Below, piece after piece: positions 9,384-16,756 of a DNA stretch of 64,000 nt. The translations under genes were made by a program, and so were the position numbers. Every line of letters begins with the position of its first letter. Position 1 is the stretch's first letter. The stretch comes from Clostridia bacterium (lineage in GTDB: Bacteria; Bacillota; Peptococcia; DRI-13; UBA5745). The notes beneath the pieces are model-generated. The model had not been told where the DNA came from. It did not search any database and saw only the letters and a program-made list of their open reading frames with translations. The stretch spans positions 62,001 to 126,000 of the forward strand of contig JAHDMJ010000011.1 in NCBI GenBank assembly GCA_018436095.1, given 5' to 3'.

Positions 9384-11165
9384 ATGCCAAACCGTAAGCC
9401 GGATCTGCCCCTGGTTCTGATTACACTCGTTACCTTGCTATTGGTACTCCTGATATACGTGGGCTCCTATACTGCCGCCCTCCGTTTTTTAAGCCAGCGC
9501 AATCATTTAAACATCCCCACCGCAATGCTGGCTTTATTTTTCAGCTTTGTTTTTGCCTCTACCTGCATCATCCTGCTGTTGGAGCACGAGGATCCCAGCC
9601 GTACCCTGGCCTGGCTCCTGGTGTTGCTGGCTTTTCCCGTAGTGGGTTTTATCTTATATTTGCTCTTTGGCCAGCGGCTAATCAAAAAGCAGAAGCTGAG
9701 CCGCCATTTGCGCCGGGCCTACGGTCAAACGGGAGTGATGGGCAAGACCACCTTAAGATTTCGCAAAGGCTTTTCTCCCGTGGCCCCGGGGAGCTGCCCT
9801 GTGACGGAAATGAACAGATTCCCCAAAGATTCTGTGCAGATGCGCATGAGCCATCTCATTTACAACAGCAGCGGCACCCGTATCACTTGCTCCAACTGGG
9901 TTCATATTTTAAATGACGGCATCCGTATTTTCCCGGCCATGCTGACGGCTATCGCCGGGGCTAAACATCACATCCATCTGGAAAGCTATATATTAAGGGA
10001 TGACGAAGTCGGCAAACTGTTTTTTGAGGTATTGGCCGAAAAAGCTGCCGCCGGTGTACAAGTCAGGATTATCACCGATGGCGTCGGCTCCCTTAGCTTC
10101 AAAAATAAAAGAATTACGGAATTAAAAGAACAGGGCATTCAGGTTCAGGTCTATTTTCCTTTGCGTTTTACACTGTTTCGCAACAAGCTGAATTACCGCA
10201 ATCACCGTAAGATCCTGGTGGTGGACGGCAAAACCGGCTTTGTAGGCGGCGCCAATATCGGCAACGATTATCTGGGCCTTTATCCCGATATCGGCAATTG
10301 GCGGGATACCCAGCTAATGATCCACGGCCCCGCCGTAGCCGATTTGCAGCGCATCTTTTTTCAGGATTGGGTTACCCTTACGGGCCGGCTGCCCCAGGAC
10401 AGCAAAGACAAGTATTACCCCGCCTTCACCGAAGCCGACCGGTTGGCCAGTGCCGCCCCTGTTTTTCCCGATTATTTGACCCACCTGGGCAAGGTGACTC
10501 TGGTTGCGGCCCAGGCTATGGCCCTCAACGCGGCAGCGGCGGCGGGCAACAGCAACATAACGGTAGATCCTCTATCCTCCAATGAAGAAGGCCTGCCTCC
10601 TTTTCAGCCGGATTACAGCCAGGCGGTGCAGATTGCAGCCAGCGGCCCTGACAGTCCCTACGAATCGATTATGCAAGCTTACCATTATGCCATTGCCACG
10701 GCAAAGCATACGATTTATATTACATCCCCTTACTTCATCCCTAATCAAAGCATTCTGACGGCCTTGAAAACCGCAGCTTTGGCCGGTATCGACGTCAACT
10801 TGCTGGTGCCCCGCAATCCCGATCACCAGTTGGTTTATATGGCGGCTATGCCTTACATTGAAGACTTGTTGGAGGATGGCGTTAAAGTCTGGCTTTACCG
10901 CAAGGGCTTCCTTCATTCAAAAATTGTCACCGTGGATGACACCATTGCCATCGTAGGCACGGCCAATATGGACCAGCGCAGCTTTGCTCTTAATTTTGAG
11001 GTTAATGCCCTGATTTATGATAAAAAAACGGTGGAGGAGCTGAATAACGCTTTCCACCGGGATTTAGCCGACGCCGAGGGCCTGGATTTAACCGTAATGA
11101 AAAAACGGCCCCTGTCCAGAAGAATACTGGAATCCACCAGCCGGCTGCTATCACCGCTTTTGTAG
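9384..11165 (+). CDS. cls: Cardiolipin synthase (PLD superfamily)
   Basis: Makes cardiolipin from phosphatidylglycerol at the cytoplasmic membrane. Two N-terminal membrane segments (about residues 8-28 and 42-62), then two phospholipase-D HKD motifs: HRKILVVDG near residue 274 and HSKIVTVDD near residue 510. At 593 residues it is longer than the usual 480-510; the excess is an Ala-rich, unconserved stretch between the two catalytic halves (about residues 345-415). Start ATG 9384 has GGAGG six bases upstream. It stands alone, divergent from the efflux operon. Confidence 0.93.
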   Translation: MPNRKPDLPLVLITLVTLLLVLLIYVGSYTAALRFLSQRNHLNIPTAMLALFFSFVFASTCIILLLEHEDPSRTLAWLLVLLAFPVVGFILYLLFGQRLIKKQKLSRHLRRAYGQTGVMGKTTLRFRKGFSPVAPGSCPVTEMNRFPKDSVQMRMSHLIYNSSGTRITCSNWVHILNDGIRIFPAMLTAIAGAKHHIHLESYILRDDEVGKLFFEVLAEKAAAGVQVRIITDGVGSLSFKNKRITELKEQGIQVQVYFPLRFTLFRNKLNYRNHRKILVVDGKTGFVGGANIGNDYLGLYPDIGNWRDTQLMIHGPAVADLQRIFFQDWVTLTGRLPQDSKDKYYPAFTEADRLASAAPVFPDYLTHLGKVTLVAAQAMALNAAAAAGNSNITVDPLSSNEEGLPPFQPDYSQAVQIAASGPDSPYESIMQAYHYAIATAKHTIYITSPYFIPNQSILTALKTAALAGIDVNLLVPRNPDHQLVYMAAMPYIEDLLEDGVKVWLYRKGFLHSKIVTVDDTIAIVGTANMDQRSFALNFEVNALIYDKKTVEELNNAFHRDLADAEGLDLTVMKKRPLSRRILESTSRLLSPLL

Positions 11166-11324
11166 AGGGGGGAATGAGCCTTGTACATACCCTCTTCCCT
11201 TTATTAAATATAACAAACATGTGGTAAATATGGCCTATTATTATTGTTTTTGCCAAAAGATGATGTTATAGTGGAATTAAGGCGAAAAAAGGGTTTAGCC
11301 TTATACCCTGAAAGGAAGGTTACA

Positions 11325-12806
11325 TTGAGCTGTTATAAACCCAAAGGGCCTTCTGAAGGCCTATTTAATATATATTCCTATAAACCAAGGTTAGCAACAG
11401 TGCGGCCGGAAAATATGGATGAGTTGGATCGCTGCTTAGCCATTGTAATTAACCAAATGGTAGCCGAAGGTAGTTTGGGCCTGTATTTTCACGATTTGCC
11501 GGCGAGCCAGCTTGACAAGCACTGGACTGATTTTATCGCCCGTCTGGCAGCTAAAAATATTCCCTATACCCCCGTCCCGCCTGTTCAAAGGAGCGAGGAT
11601 GACGACAACCTCAGCCAAATGGATTCTTCGTTCCCTAAAACAACCGAAGGCCGGCGGGCGACAGCTAGCTTGATACCCCATCCCTCGAATTTTTCCAGGG
11701 ATGACCTGAAACGGGCCTGGCAGGATTTGCAGTCCAGACTGGCTGCCAAATCTTCTTCTACTACTCCCGGCAATCAAAGATTGGAGGCAGAGCCCATGAT
11801 TAATGTAACGATTGATGATATGGATAAGCTGTTGTCCCGCGGAATCCATTCCATGATAAATAAGAGCTACCTGAATGATGACGTTGATATTAATGACAAT
11901 GATAATGATCCTGACTCCTCCGCCCCTTCCGAGGATGAGATTGATTTGCTTTGGCAGGAGCTGCAAAACAGAGTGGCTGACAAAGTCAAAAAGGCTTCCC
12001 TGCGCCCTGATGGGCCGAAAGCCCTCGATGAGGTGACTGAGGCCAGGATGGACCAACTGCTGACCCGGGAAATCCGGAGCCTGGTGGATGAGGCCGGTTT
12101 GATCCCCAGCCTGCCGGATCTGACAGCCCAAGACATGAATAAGGCTTTAGCAGACTTTGCCAGACGGCTGGATAAGCGCAATATCCCCGTGCCGGAGAAT
12201 TGGCCCGTTGCCACTGAAACTCCCCGCCGCAACCCTTTAAGCAAGCTTTTGACGGTTATTGCGGCGGCTCTGATTCTGGCTTTGGCTCTGGGGGCCATCG
12301 GCTCCTTTATGCCCCAGGAGGTGACGGCCTGGCAGAAGAAATTCAGAGCCTTAATCACCGGCCGCAGCGAATCCAGTATAGTGGTGAAAGAGGTGAAGCC
12401 CTTAGATCCGGGCATATACGAAATGGGCAGCTACGAAGAAGTCAATCAGTACGTGCCGTTCGTACCGATTTATCCCTACGATAAGCTGCCCTCGGGTTAT
12501 GAAGAAAAAATGCTGAAATTAGAGAAGACTGTAGAAGGTGAGTATAAAGTTGAATGGGTTTTTGCAAATCAAGATGGTTTGTACATCCAAATTGAACAAA
12601 GAGACGAAGAGTTAAATTCATGGAACATGCTACAACAAGATCACTCAAGTAATCAAAATCTCGATTTGGGTAATGGAGAAATTGCTATACTCCAAAAGCA
12701 AGATATAAATACTCTTTACTGGTTAAATGAAGGTAAAATCTATATAACAACAAATATACCTGATTCCTCCAGCATTATGAATTTATTGAAACAATTAACC
12801 CCTTAA
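11325..12806 (+). CDS. Membrane protein with internal repeats and DUF4367-like C-terminus, function unknown
   Basis: I do not recognise the whole protein. The N-terminal cytoplasmic part has at least three degenerate copies of a two-part module: a helix like MDKLLSRGIHSMI (also MDQLLTREIRSLV and MDELDRCLAIVI), then one like WQDLQSRLAAK (also WQELQNRVADK and WTDFIARLAAKNIP). One membrane segment follows (about residues 305-325, LLTVIAAALILALALGAIGS). The last ~90 residues, outside the membrane, resemble DUF4367 (TLYWLNEGKIYITT), a domain often on anti-sigma-like membrane proteins. That portion (12540-12806) is visibly AT-richer than the rest. TTG 11325 has AAAGGAAGG upstream; the frame is open further to TTG 11244. 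The stop touches the opposing gene's stop with no gap. Confidence 0.6.
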   Translation: MSCYKPKGPSEGLFNIYSYKPRLATVRPENMDELDRCLAIVINQMVAEGSLGLYFHDLPASQLDKHWTDFIARLAAKNIPYTPVPPVQRSEDDDNLSQMDSSFPKTTEGRRATASLIPHPSNFSRDDLKRAWQDLQSRLAAKSSSTTPGNQRLEAEPMINVTIDDMDKLLSRGIHSMINKSYLNDDVDINDNDNDPDSSAPSEDEIDLLWQELQNRVADKVKKASLRPDGPKALDEVTEARMDQLLTREIRSLVDEAGLIPSLPDLTAQDMNKALADFARRLDKRNIPVPENWPVATETPRRNPLSKLLTVIAAALILALALGAIGSFMPQEVTAWQKKFRALITGRSESSIVVKEVKPLDPGIYEMGSYEEVNQYVPFVPIYPYDKLPSGYEEKMLKLEKTVEGEYKVEWVFANQDGLYIQIEQRDEELNSWNMLQQDHSSNQNLDLGNGEIAILQKQDINTLYWLNEGKIYITTNIPDSSSIMNLLKQLTP

Positions 12807-13199
12807 TCAAGGAATTGAGATAGCACTGCAATAATTAGATAAGGTGACACCACCAGCTGTAGCCGTTACATAAGCTCGATAATAGCCCGGGGTCAGACCA
12901 GACTTTGATGTAGAAAGTGTATGAGTGCTACCAGCACCATACTGATTACTATACGTTTTACTGTCAATATTCTCATATACACCGGAACGGACTTCCCGCT
13001 GCAAAGTTATTGTAACATCATAGTAGCCCAACTCACTAAGAACCGGTTTTCCATGGGAGGTAACATAGCTACTACCGTTACTAATCCCAGCCCCTACACC
13101 TGTAAGCTTAGCTGCCGCCAGAGCTACCGTAGGCAAAATCGAAACCATCATCATAACAACAGCTAAAATTAGGGCAATACGTTTTCTACTCTTTTTCAT
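12807..13199 (-). CDS. Small secreted protein, probable Spo0A target
   Basis: 130-residue exported protein of unknown function. It has a clear signal peptide (KKSRKRIALILAVVMMM... ending VALAAA). The mature part, about 100 residues, reads as a small beta-sandwich (YDVTITLQREV, YYRAYVTATAGG) and has no charge clusters or catalytic motif I recognise. AGGAGG lies ahead of ATG 13199. Base composition is AT-rich, like the 3' end of the convergent gene it abuts. Two perfect TGTCGAA boxes upstream suggest control by Spo0A, so a role at sporulation onset or in the biofilm matrix is possible (inference). Confidence 0.7.
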   Translation of the reverse strand: MKKSRKRIALILAVVMMMVSILPTVALAAAKLTGVGAGISNGSSYVTSHGKPVLSELGYYDVTITLQREVRSGVYENIDSKTYSNQYGAGSTHTLSTSKSGLTPGYYRAYVTATAGGVTLSNYCSAISIP

Positions 13200-13236
13200 T
13201 CTCTTTCCTCCTAAAAAATTCTTTGCGACAGTGAAT

Positions 13237-13263
13237 TGTCGAATCTTAGACCGACATGTCGAA
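13237..13263. promoter_or_regulatory. Tandem Spo0A boxes upstream of the small secreted protein
   Basis: TGTCGAA at 13237-13243 and again at 13257-13263, exactly 20 bp apart (two helical turns). This is the established Spo0A box core. The same bases also sit in palindromes (CGACA-N6-TGTCG, 13226-13241; CGACATGTCG, 13252-13261), so a dimeric repressor is an alternative reading. Confidence 0.6.
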
Positions 13264-13585
13264 AAAGCGTTTCTTTTCCCCGAAAGATATTGATAGTACT
13301 GAGGGGTGAAACCTTTTTTTACTTAGATGGTCTAAATATTTTTTAGGATATTTCCAGTATACTTATAGATGTTTCATTATACAAACCCCGAGGCAAGTGT
13401 TAGCAAACAATTTCTCTTAATCTCAATATACGCAACATATACGGTCGTAGTCGGCACTGACCCCAGGATACCACTTTCCGCCATTGCTCAACTGATTGAT
13501 CACTGTACTTAGTGTATGGATCGATAGATTGACACTGTTCCGGGGAGGCCGCCCACTTTAAACTTGCATTTTTGGATAAACGGCT
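13264..13585. other. Gene-poor intergenic stretch
   Basis: About 320 bases, AT-rich at first, with no convincing ORF, RNA or terminator. A fragment near 13558-13578 (AAACTTGCATTTTTGG) resembles a reverse unit of the repeat family and may be a decayed copy. Confidence 0.4.
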
Positions 13586-13840
13586 GGAGCATGCTGACTG
13601 TCATAAAACTGAAATGTACAAAATTTGAGGTTTTATGGATGTTGTTCCTTTAGAATAGTAGATTTAAACTATACCTAGCACTAAATATAGGGAGAAATCA
13701 GTGTTCAGTAGCGTAAAACTTGATATTTTGATTGGTTAGCCAATGAAACAGCCCTAAAAACTCAAATTTTGTACAAAAGGCTGGGACCCGGGCGACTTTT
13801 TCAGTACCCTCTGACAAATCTGCATTTTTGCATAGTTGGG
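13586..13840. repeat. Intergenic modular inverted-repeat element R2 (subtype A)
   Basis: Second copy of the R1 type. Forward unit 13615-13638 (TGTACAAAATTTGAGG...), conserved core, inverted unit 13757-13775, right terminal repeat 13792-13811 (GCGACTTTTTCAGTACCCTC), then a flanking reverse unit to 13840. The left terminal repeat seen in R1 is not recognisable, so this copy is degraded there. It abuts R3. Confidence 0.82.
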
Positions 13841-13862
13841 TGCGGACAACGACAAACTGAGT

Positions 13863-14200
13863 CCGCCGAAAAAGTCGTAGTCCGTATAGTGGCTAAAATC
13901 CGATTCACTGTTGCCAACTGCTCAAAAATCGAGGTTGTGTGATGGCAAGCAGGGGATTTCACCTATTTTCCGGGTCCAGATGCACAAAAATCGAGGTTGT
14001 GTGACGGATTATGGCAGTTCTTCGTGATCTAAGCCAATTCGAAGGAAATAGTGCAACACAACTTCGATTTTTGTGCAGTTAGCCTCTGCTTTTAGCCTAA
14101 ATTTGATGCCCGCTGTGACACAACTTCGATTTTTGTGCACCTCGCCCGATTTACCGCCGACTTTTTCAGTGCCCTCCGACAAACTTGCATTTTTAATCAG
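13863..14200. repeat. Intergenic modular inverted-repeat element R3 (subtype B)
   Basis: Four 22-bp units: forward at 13919-13940 and 13981-14002 (TGCACAAAAATCGAGGTTGT core), reverse at 14056-14077 and 14118-14139. Both pairs have a 62-bp period, so the whole locus is a large dyad. Ends are 13863-13880 and 14155-14176 (...CTTTTTCAGTGCCCTC). A flanking reverse unit runs to 14200. Bases 14041-14108 are identical over 68 nt to 57139-57206 in R4. Confidence 0.88.
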
Positions 14201-14324
14201 AAAGATGCCGACTACTCTGCATACTGTATTTTCGTAAAGGCGGATAACAGGCAAAATAGAGCGAATACCAGGCAAAATAGCTCTCGTTTCCCTCTAGCTG
14301 CAGCAAAATAAAGCCCGGCAAAAG

Positions 14325-14355
14325 GGCAAAAAAAACGGGCTCCGAAGAGACCGTT
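14325..14355 (-). terminator. Intrinsic terminator of the gene at 14391-14906
   Basis: Leftward hairpin AACGG-TCTC / GAGC-CCGTT with a four-base loop, followed by a run of T. Confidence 0.75.
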
Positions 14356-14390
14356 TTCCTGCCTAAAATATTAACATTATATCCCTGAGA

Positions 14391-14906
14391 TCAATATCCC
14401 ATTTCTTTAAGCAGCCTGGACAGCACCGCCAGCCGCTCCCCCAGCAGCTCCCCATCATTGCTGAGAGCTTGGGAAAACAGCTTGATATCCTCATCAATCA
14501 GCGGATTATCCTGGCACACCGCCAAAGTCATGGCGGCCCCCTGAAGTCCCATCCTGTCAATCTGCGGATTCGCTTCATCATAAAACTTAGGGTAGCGGTA
14601 AGCCGTCTCCCGAAAATATTGGCTGGTGCGGCAAATCATAATCGCCAGATCCAGCACCCGGTGCAGAGGCAGCTCTTCCGACTGACGGGACCACTTCTCG
14701 CCGGTGTAGCGCCAAACCTTGGCGGAAATATCCACTTTGCCCCGGTCATTCCATTGGGCCAGCCCCAGGGAAAGCCCTTTAGCATCGCTATCGAAAGCCG
14801 CTCTGCCGTCTACCCGCTCATAATCTTCCGCTACAATTACCGGTTTGTGCTTTAGGGCCACCGGTATTTTTTTACCGCTTTCCTTTGTGTTTTGATCGTC
14901 TGTCAT
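14391..14906 (-). CDS. Conserved hypothetical protein, DUF6530-like
   Basis: 171 residues, soluble, no signal peptide. A conserved-looking block DAKGLSLGLAQWNDRGKVDI followed by KVWRHT-like and KWSRQSEELPLHRVLDLAI segments resembles Firmicutes proteins I recall as DUF6530, whose function is unknown; the family number is from memory. The C-terminal half is helical. ATG 14906 is preferred over the adjacent TTG 14909, with AAAGG upstream. It sits 60 bases after the GIY-YIG gene on the same strand and may be cotranscribed with it from the promoter at 15369-15397. It ends in a strong terminator. Confidence 0.65.
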   Translation of the reverse strand: MTDDQNTKESGKKIPVALKHKPVIVAEDYERVDGRAAFDSDAKGLSLGLAQWNDRGKVDISAKVWRYTGEKWSRQSEELPLHRVLDLAIMICRTSQYFRETAYRYPKFYDEANPQIDRMGLQGAAMTLAVCQDNPLIDEDIKLFSQALSNDGELLGERLAVLSRLLKEMGY

Positions 14907-14969
14907 CAATGAACCAGCCTTTCTTTTCTTTCCTCAGCATCTTCCTTACGAGCCTTGTTCTAAAAAAAC

Positions 14970-15311
14970 CTATTTTACCTTCAGGGCGCCGGGATGATTC
15001 TCCAGCCACATATCCTGCAACACTTCCAGATCCTCTTTGTAATCGGTTTTACTTTCGTCTTCATCGTAAGCCAGACGCTCCACTACCTCGATAACCATAT
15101 TTTCGGCTCCATACTTATCGAAATCAGCCTGCAGCCTGGCTCCGGCATGCATACCCCCGGCTAGCCTGGCTCTGGTGCCGTTGATTACACCCCGCAGATC
15201 AGCGGCAAAACCCACATAGACTTGTGTATCCGGTCCAAAACTTATGGTAAACAGGCCCATATCGGGCTTTGTTTGTTTATATAGCTCTTTTAGCGCTTTT
15301 TTATCCACCAT
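14970..15311 (-). CDS. GIY-YIG superfamily small protein
   Basis: 113 residues. The fold's motifs are visible in divergent form: GLFTI in place of GIYxI, VYVG in place of YIG, then a conserved Arg (about residue 47) and a basic/Asn region. Such stand-alone domains can be nucleases or degenerate DNA-binding relatives; activity cannot be claimed. ATG 15311 follows AAGGAGGAG. Its promoter is near-consensus and overlaps two palindromes, so expression is probably controlled. Divergent from the nitroreductase gene. Confidence 0.7.
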   Translation of the reverse strand: MVDKKALKELYKQTKPDMGLFTISFGPDTQVYVGFAADLRGVINGTRARLAGGMHAGARLQADFDKYGAENMVIEVVERLAYDEDESKTDYKEDLEVLQDMWLENHPGALKVK

Positions 15312-15343
15312 GGTATTCTCTCCTCCTTACCAGCAATTCAATC

Positions 15344-15364
15344 TACTAATTTAGTAAATTACTA
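15344..15364. promoter_or_regulatory. Overlapping palindromic operator in the GIY-YIG gene leader
   Basis: Two perfect interlocked 13-bp palindromes, TACTAATTTAGTA (15344-15356) and TAGTAAATTACTA (15352-15364), lie at and just downstream of the predicted start site. The binding protein is unknown. Confidence 0.55.
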
Positions 15365-15368
15365 GTAT

Positions 15369-15397
15369 AGTATAAATAAAAAAACCGCTTTTGTCAA
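15369..15397 (-). promoter_or_regulatory. Sigma-A promoter of the GIY-YIG gene
   Basis: Leftward TTGACA (15397-15392), 17 bp, TATACT (15374-15369). Confidence 0.75.
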
Positions 15398-15480
15398 ATA
15401 CTATGCCAGACGTATTTAAAAGCATATTGAGGATAAGCGGCTCTATAGCTCTACATCTGGTAATTTGCGGAAAAGCCATC

Positions 15481-15509
15481 TTGTATATTACCCAGTAATA
15501 TGGTATGAT
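15481..15509 (+). promoter_or_regulatory. Promoter with inverted repeat in the spacer, nitroreductase gene
   Basis: TTGTAT (15481-15486), 17 bp, TATGAT (15504-15509) with an upstream TG (extended -10). A perfect 7-3-7 inverted repeat ATATTAC-CCA-GTAATAT (15485-15501) fills the spacer, so binding there would compete with RNA polymerase. Confidence 0.55.
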
Positions 15510-15568
15510 TAATTTATCTGTTGTAGGAATCTTTACTGATAGATTATACGATATAGAGGAGGTGCCCC

Positions 15569-16162
15569 ATGGAATTTTTGGCAGCAGTAAAAAACAGACG
15601 GTCAATTTATGGATTAGGCAAGGACATCAGCGTAAGCGAGGAACGAATCAAGGAAATTGTTAAAGAAGCTGTACTGCACACCCCCTCTGCTTTTAATATG
15701 CAAAGCGCCCGGGTTCTGCTTTTATTTGGCGAGCATCACCATAAGCTATGGAGCATCGTAAAGGAAACCTTGCGTAAAATCGTTAAACCGGAAGCCTTCC
15801 CCAAGACGGAAGAAAAGATTAATACTTTTGATGCAGCATACGGTTCGCTGCTTTATTTCGACGATACTGCAGCAGTGGCTTCATTCCAAGAGCAATTCCC
15901 CAGATATAAAGAGAACTTTGCTATGTGGGCCCAGCACGCCAATGGTATGCTCCAGCACGTGATTTGGACAGCCCTGGAGGCAGAAGGCTTAGGAGTTAAT
16001 ATACAGCACTATAACCCCATCATCGACGATGAAGTAAAAGCCACTTGGGGCGTTCCCGCCTCCTGGCAACTGATCGCTCAAATGCCCTTCGGTTCCATTA
16101 CCGAGGCCGCCGGCGATAAAGAATTCGCTCCCATCGAAGAGAGGTTAAAGATTTATCCCTGA
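15569..16162 (+). CDS. Nitroreductase-family FMN oxidoreductase
   Basis: Flavin-dependent reductase of the nitroreductase superfamily, 197 residues. It opens with the FMN-phosphate-binding pattern FLAAVKNRRSIY and continues with HTPSAFNMQSARVLLL. The WTALEAEGLGVNIQHYNP segment places it near the small Frm2/Hbn1-like branch, thought to act on nitro compounds or in lipid/redox signalling; the physiological substrate is unknown. AGGAGG precedes ATG 15569. Monocistronic, with a regulated-looking promoter and a strong terminator. Confidence 0.88.
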   Translation: MEFLAAVKNRRSIYGLGKDISVSEERIKEIVKEAVLHTPSAFNMQSARVLLLFGEHHHKLWSIVKETLRKIVKPEAFPKTEEKINTFDAAYGSLLYFDDTAAVASFQEQFPRYKENFAMWAQHANGMLQHVIWTALEAEGLGVNIQHYNPIIDDEVKATWGVPASWQLIAQMPFGSITEAAGDKEFAPIEERLKIYP

Positions 16163-16193
16163 TCATGGCTATTTAATTTCATAAACGCAATCA

Positions 16194-16230
16194 AAAAGGT
16201 ACGTGTCCTCGATCCGGCACGTACCTTTTT
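16194..16230 (+). terminator. Intrinsic terminator of the nitroreductase gene
   Basis: AAAGGTACGTG pairs with CACGTACCTTT, followed by T residues. Confidence 0.85.
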
Positions 16231-16350
16231 ATATTACCAAATAGACTTTATCATATGTAAATTTTTTACTTATATCCTTGAATTGGGTTCAGTCTTATTA
16301 TAATAATTATTAGATATTATCAGCATTGATTAGGAGGATATCTATGCTTA

Positions 16351-16602
16351 TTGAAAATAAGACGCTCTATTAATAGCTTAGCGGAAGATATGAAACCCTA
16401 CTCCGCACCGGGAAGACGGGAAGAGTTGATTATGAACCTGTTCCGCTATAAAGCTTACATTTCCCGTCAGGACATTCAAGATTGCCTGAAGGTCTCTCAA
16501 CCGGCGGCAATTCTGATTTTGCGTAAAATGATTGCCGACGGCACCCTCATTAAAGAAGGCAGCGGCAAATATGTACGCTATCGTCCCGCAAAACCCCTAT
16601 AA
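16351..16602 (+). CDS. Small winged-helix DNA-binding protein, start uncertain
   Basis: Up to 83 residues. ELIMNLFRYKAYISRQDIQDCL, then VSQPAAILILRKMIADGTLIKEGSGKYVRY, read as a helix-turn-helix followed by a beta wing. Translation start is odd. The good ribosome site (AGGAGG 16332-16337) fits ATG 16344, which is in another frame and stops after nine codons. The winged-helix frame has only TTG 16351 or ATG 16390. Either a tiny leader is coupled to it, or a one-base shift has broken a slightly longer gene. Target unknown. Confidence 0.55.
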   Translation: MKIRRSINSLAEDMKPYSAPGRREELIMNLFRYKAYISRQDIQDCLKVSQPAAILILRKMIADGTLIKEGSGKYVRYRPAKPL

Positions 16603-16644
16603 GACAGCACTGCAGTTGTATTGCAAGACAATCAAAAGATCTTA

Positions 16645-16689
16645 TCAAAAATGGCAGGTTATTCTTTATCAATAAAGAGTAACCTGCCA
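16645..16689 (-). terminator. Terminator of the SH3b-protein gene
   Basis: Long hairpin TGGCAGGTTA-n-TCTTTA / TAAAGA-n-TAACCTGCCA, with T residues following in the leftward direction. Confidence 0.75.
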
Positions 16690-16756
16690 AAATTAATGCG
16701 ATATGCTGTTATTCCGCGGACCGGTCTCTATTTGACCTGTCTCTTGCTTGCGCTTC

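Noticed and set aside
13919-14139. CRISPR array
   Set aside because: Units are inverted as well as direct, spacers are few and themselves conserved between loci, and no cas gene is nearby.
14009-14275. 88-codon ORF over R3 and a similar 96-codon ORF at 56948-57238 with shared translated segments
   Set aside because: The similarity comes from repeat DNA; each 22-bp unit translates to the same short string. No ribosome site, and the frames run through the terminal repeats.
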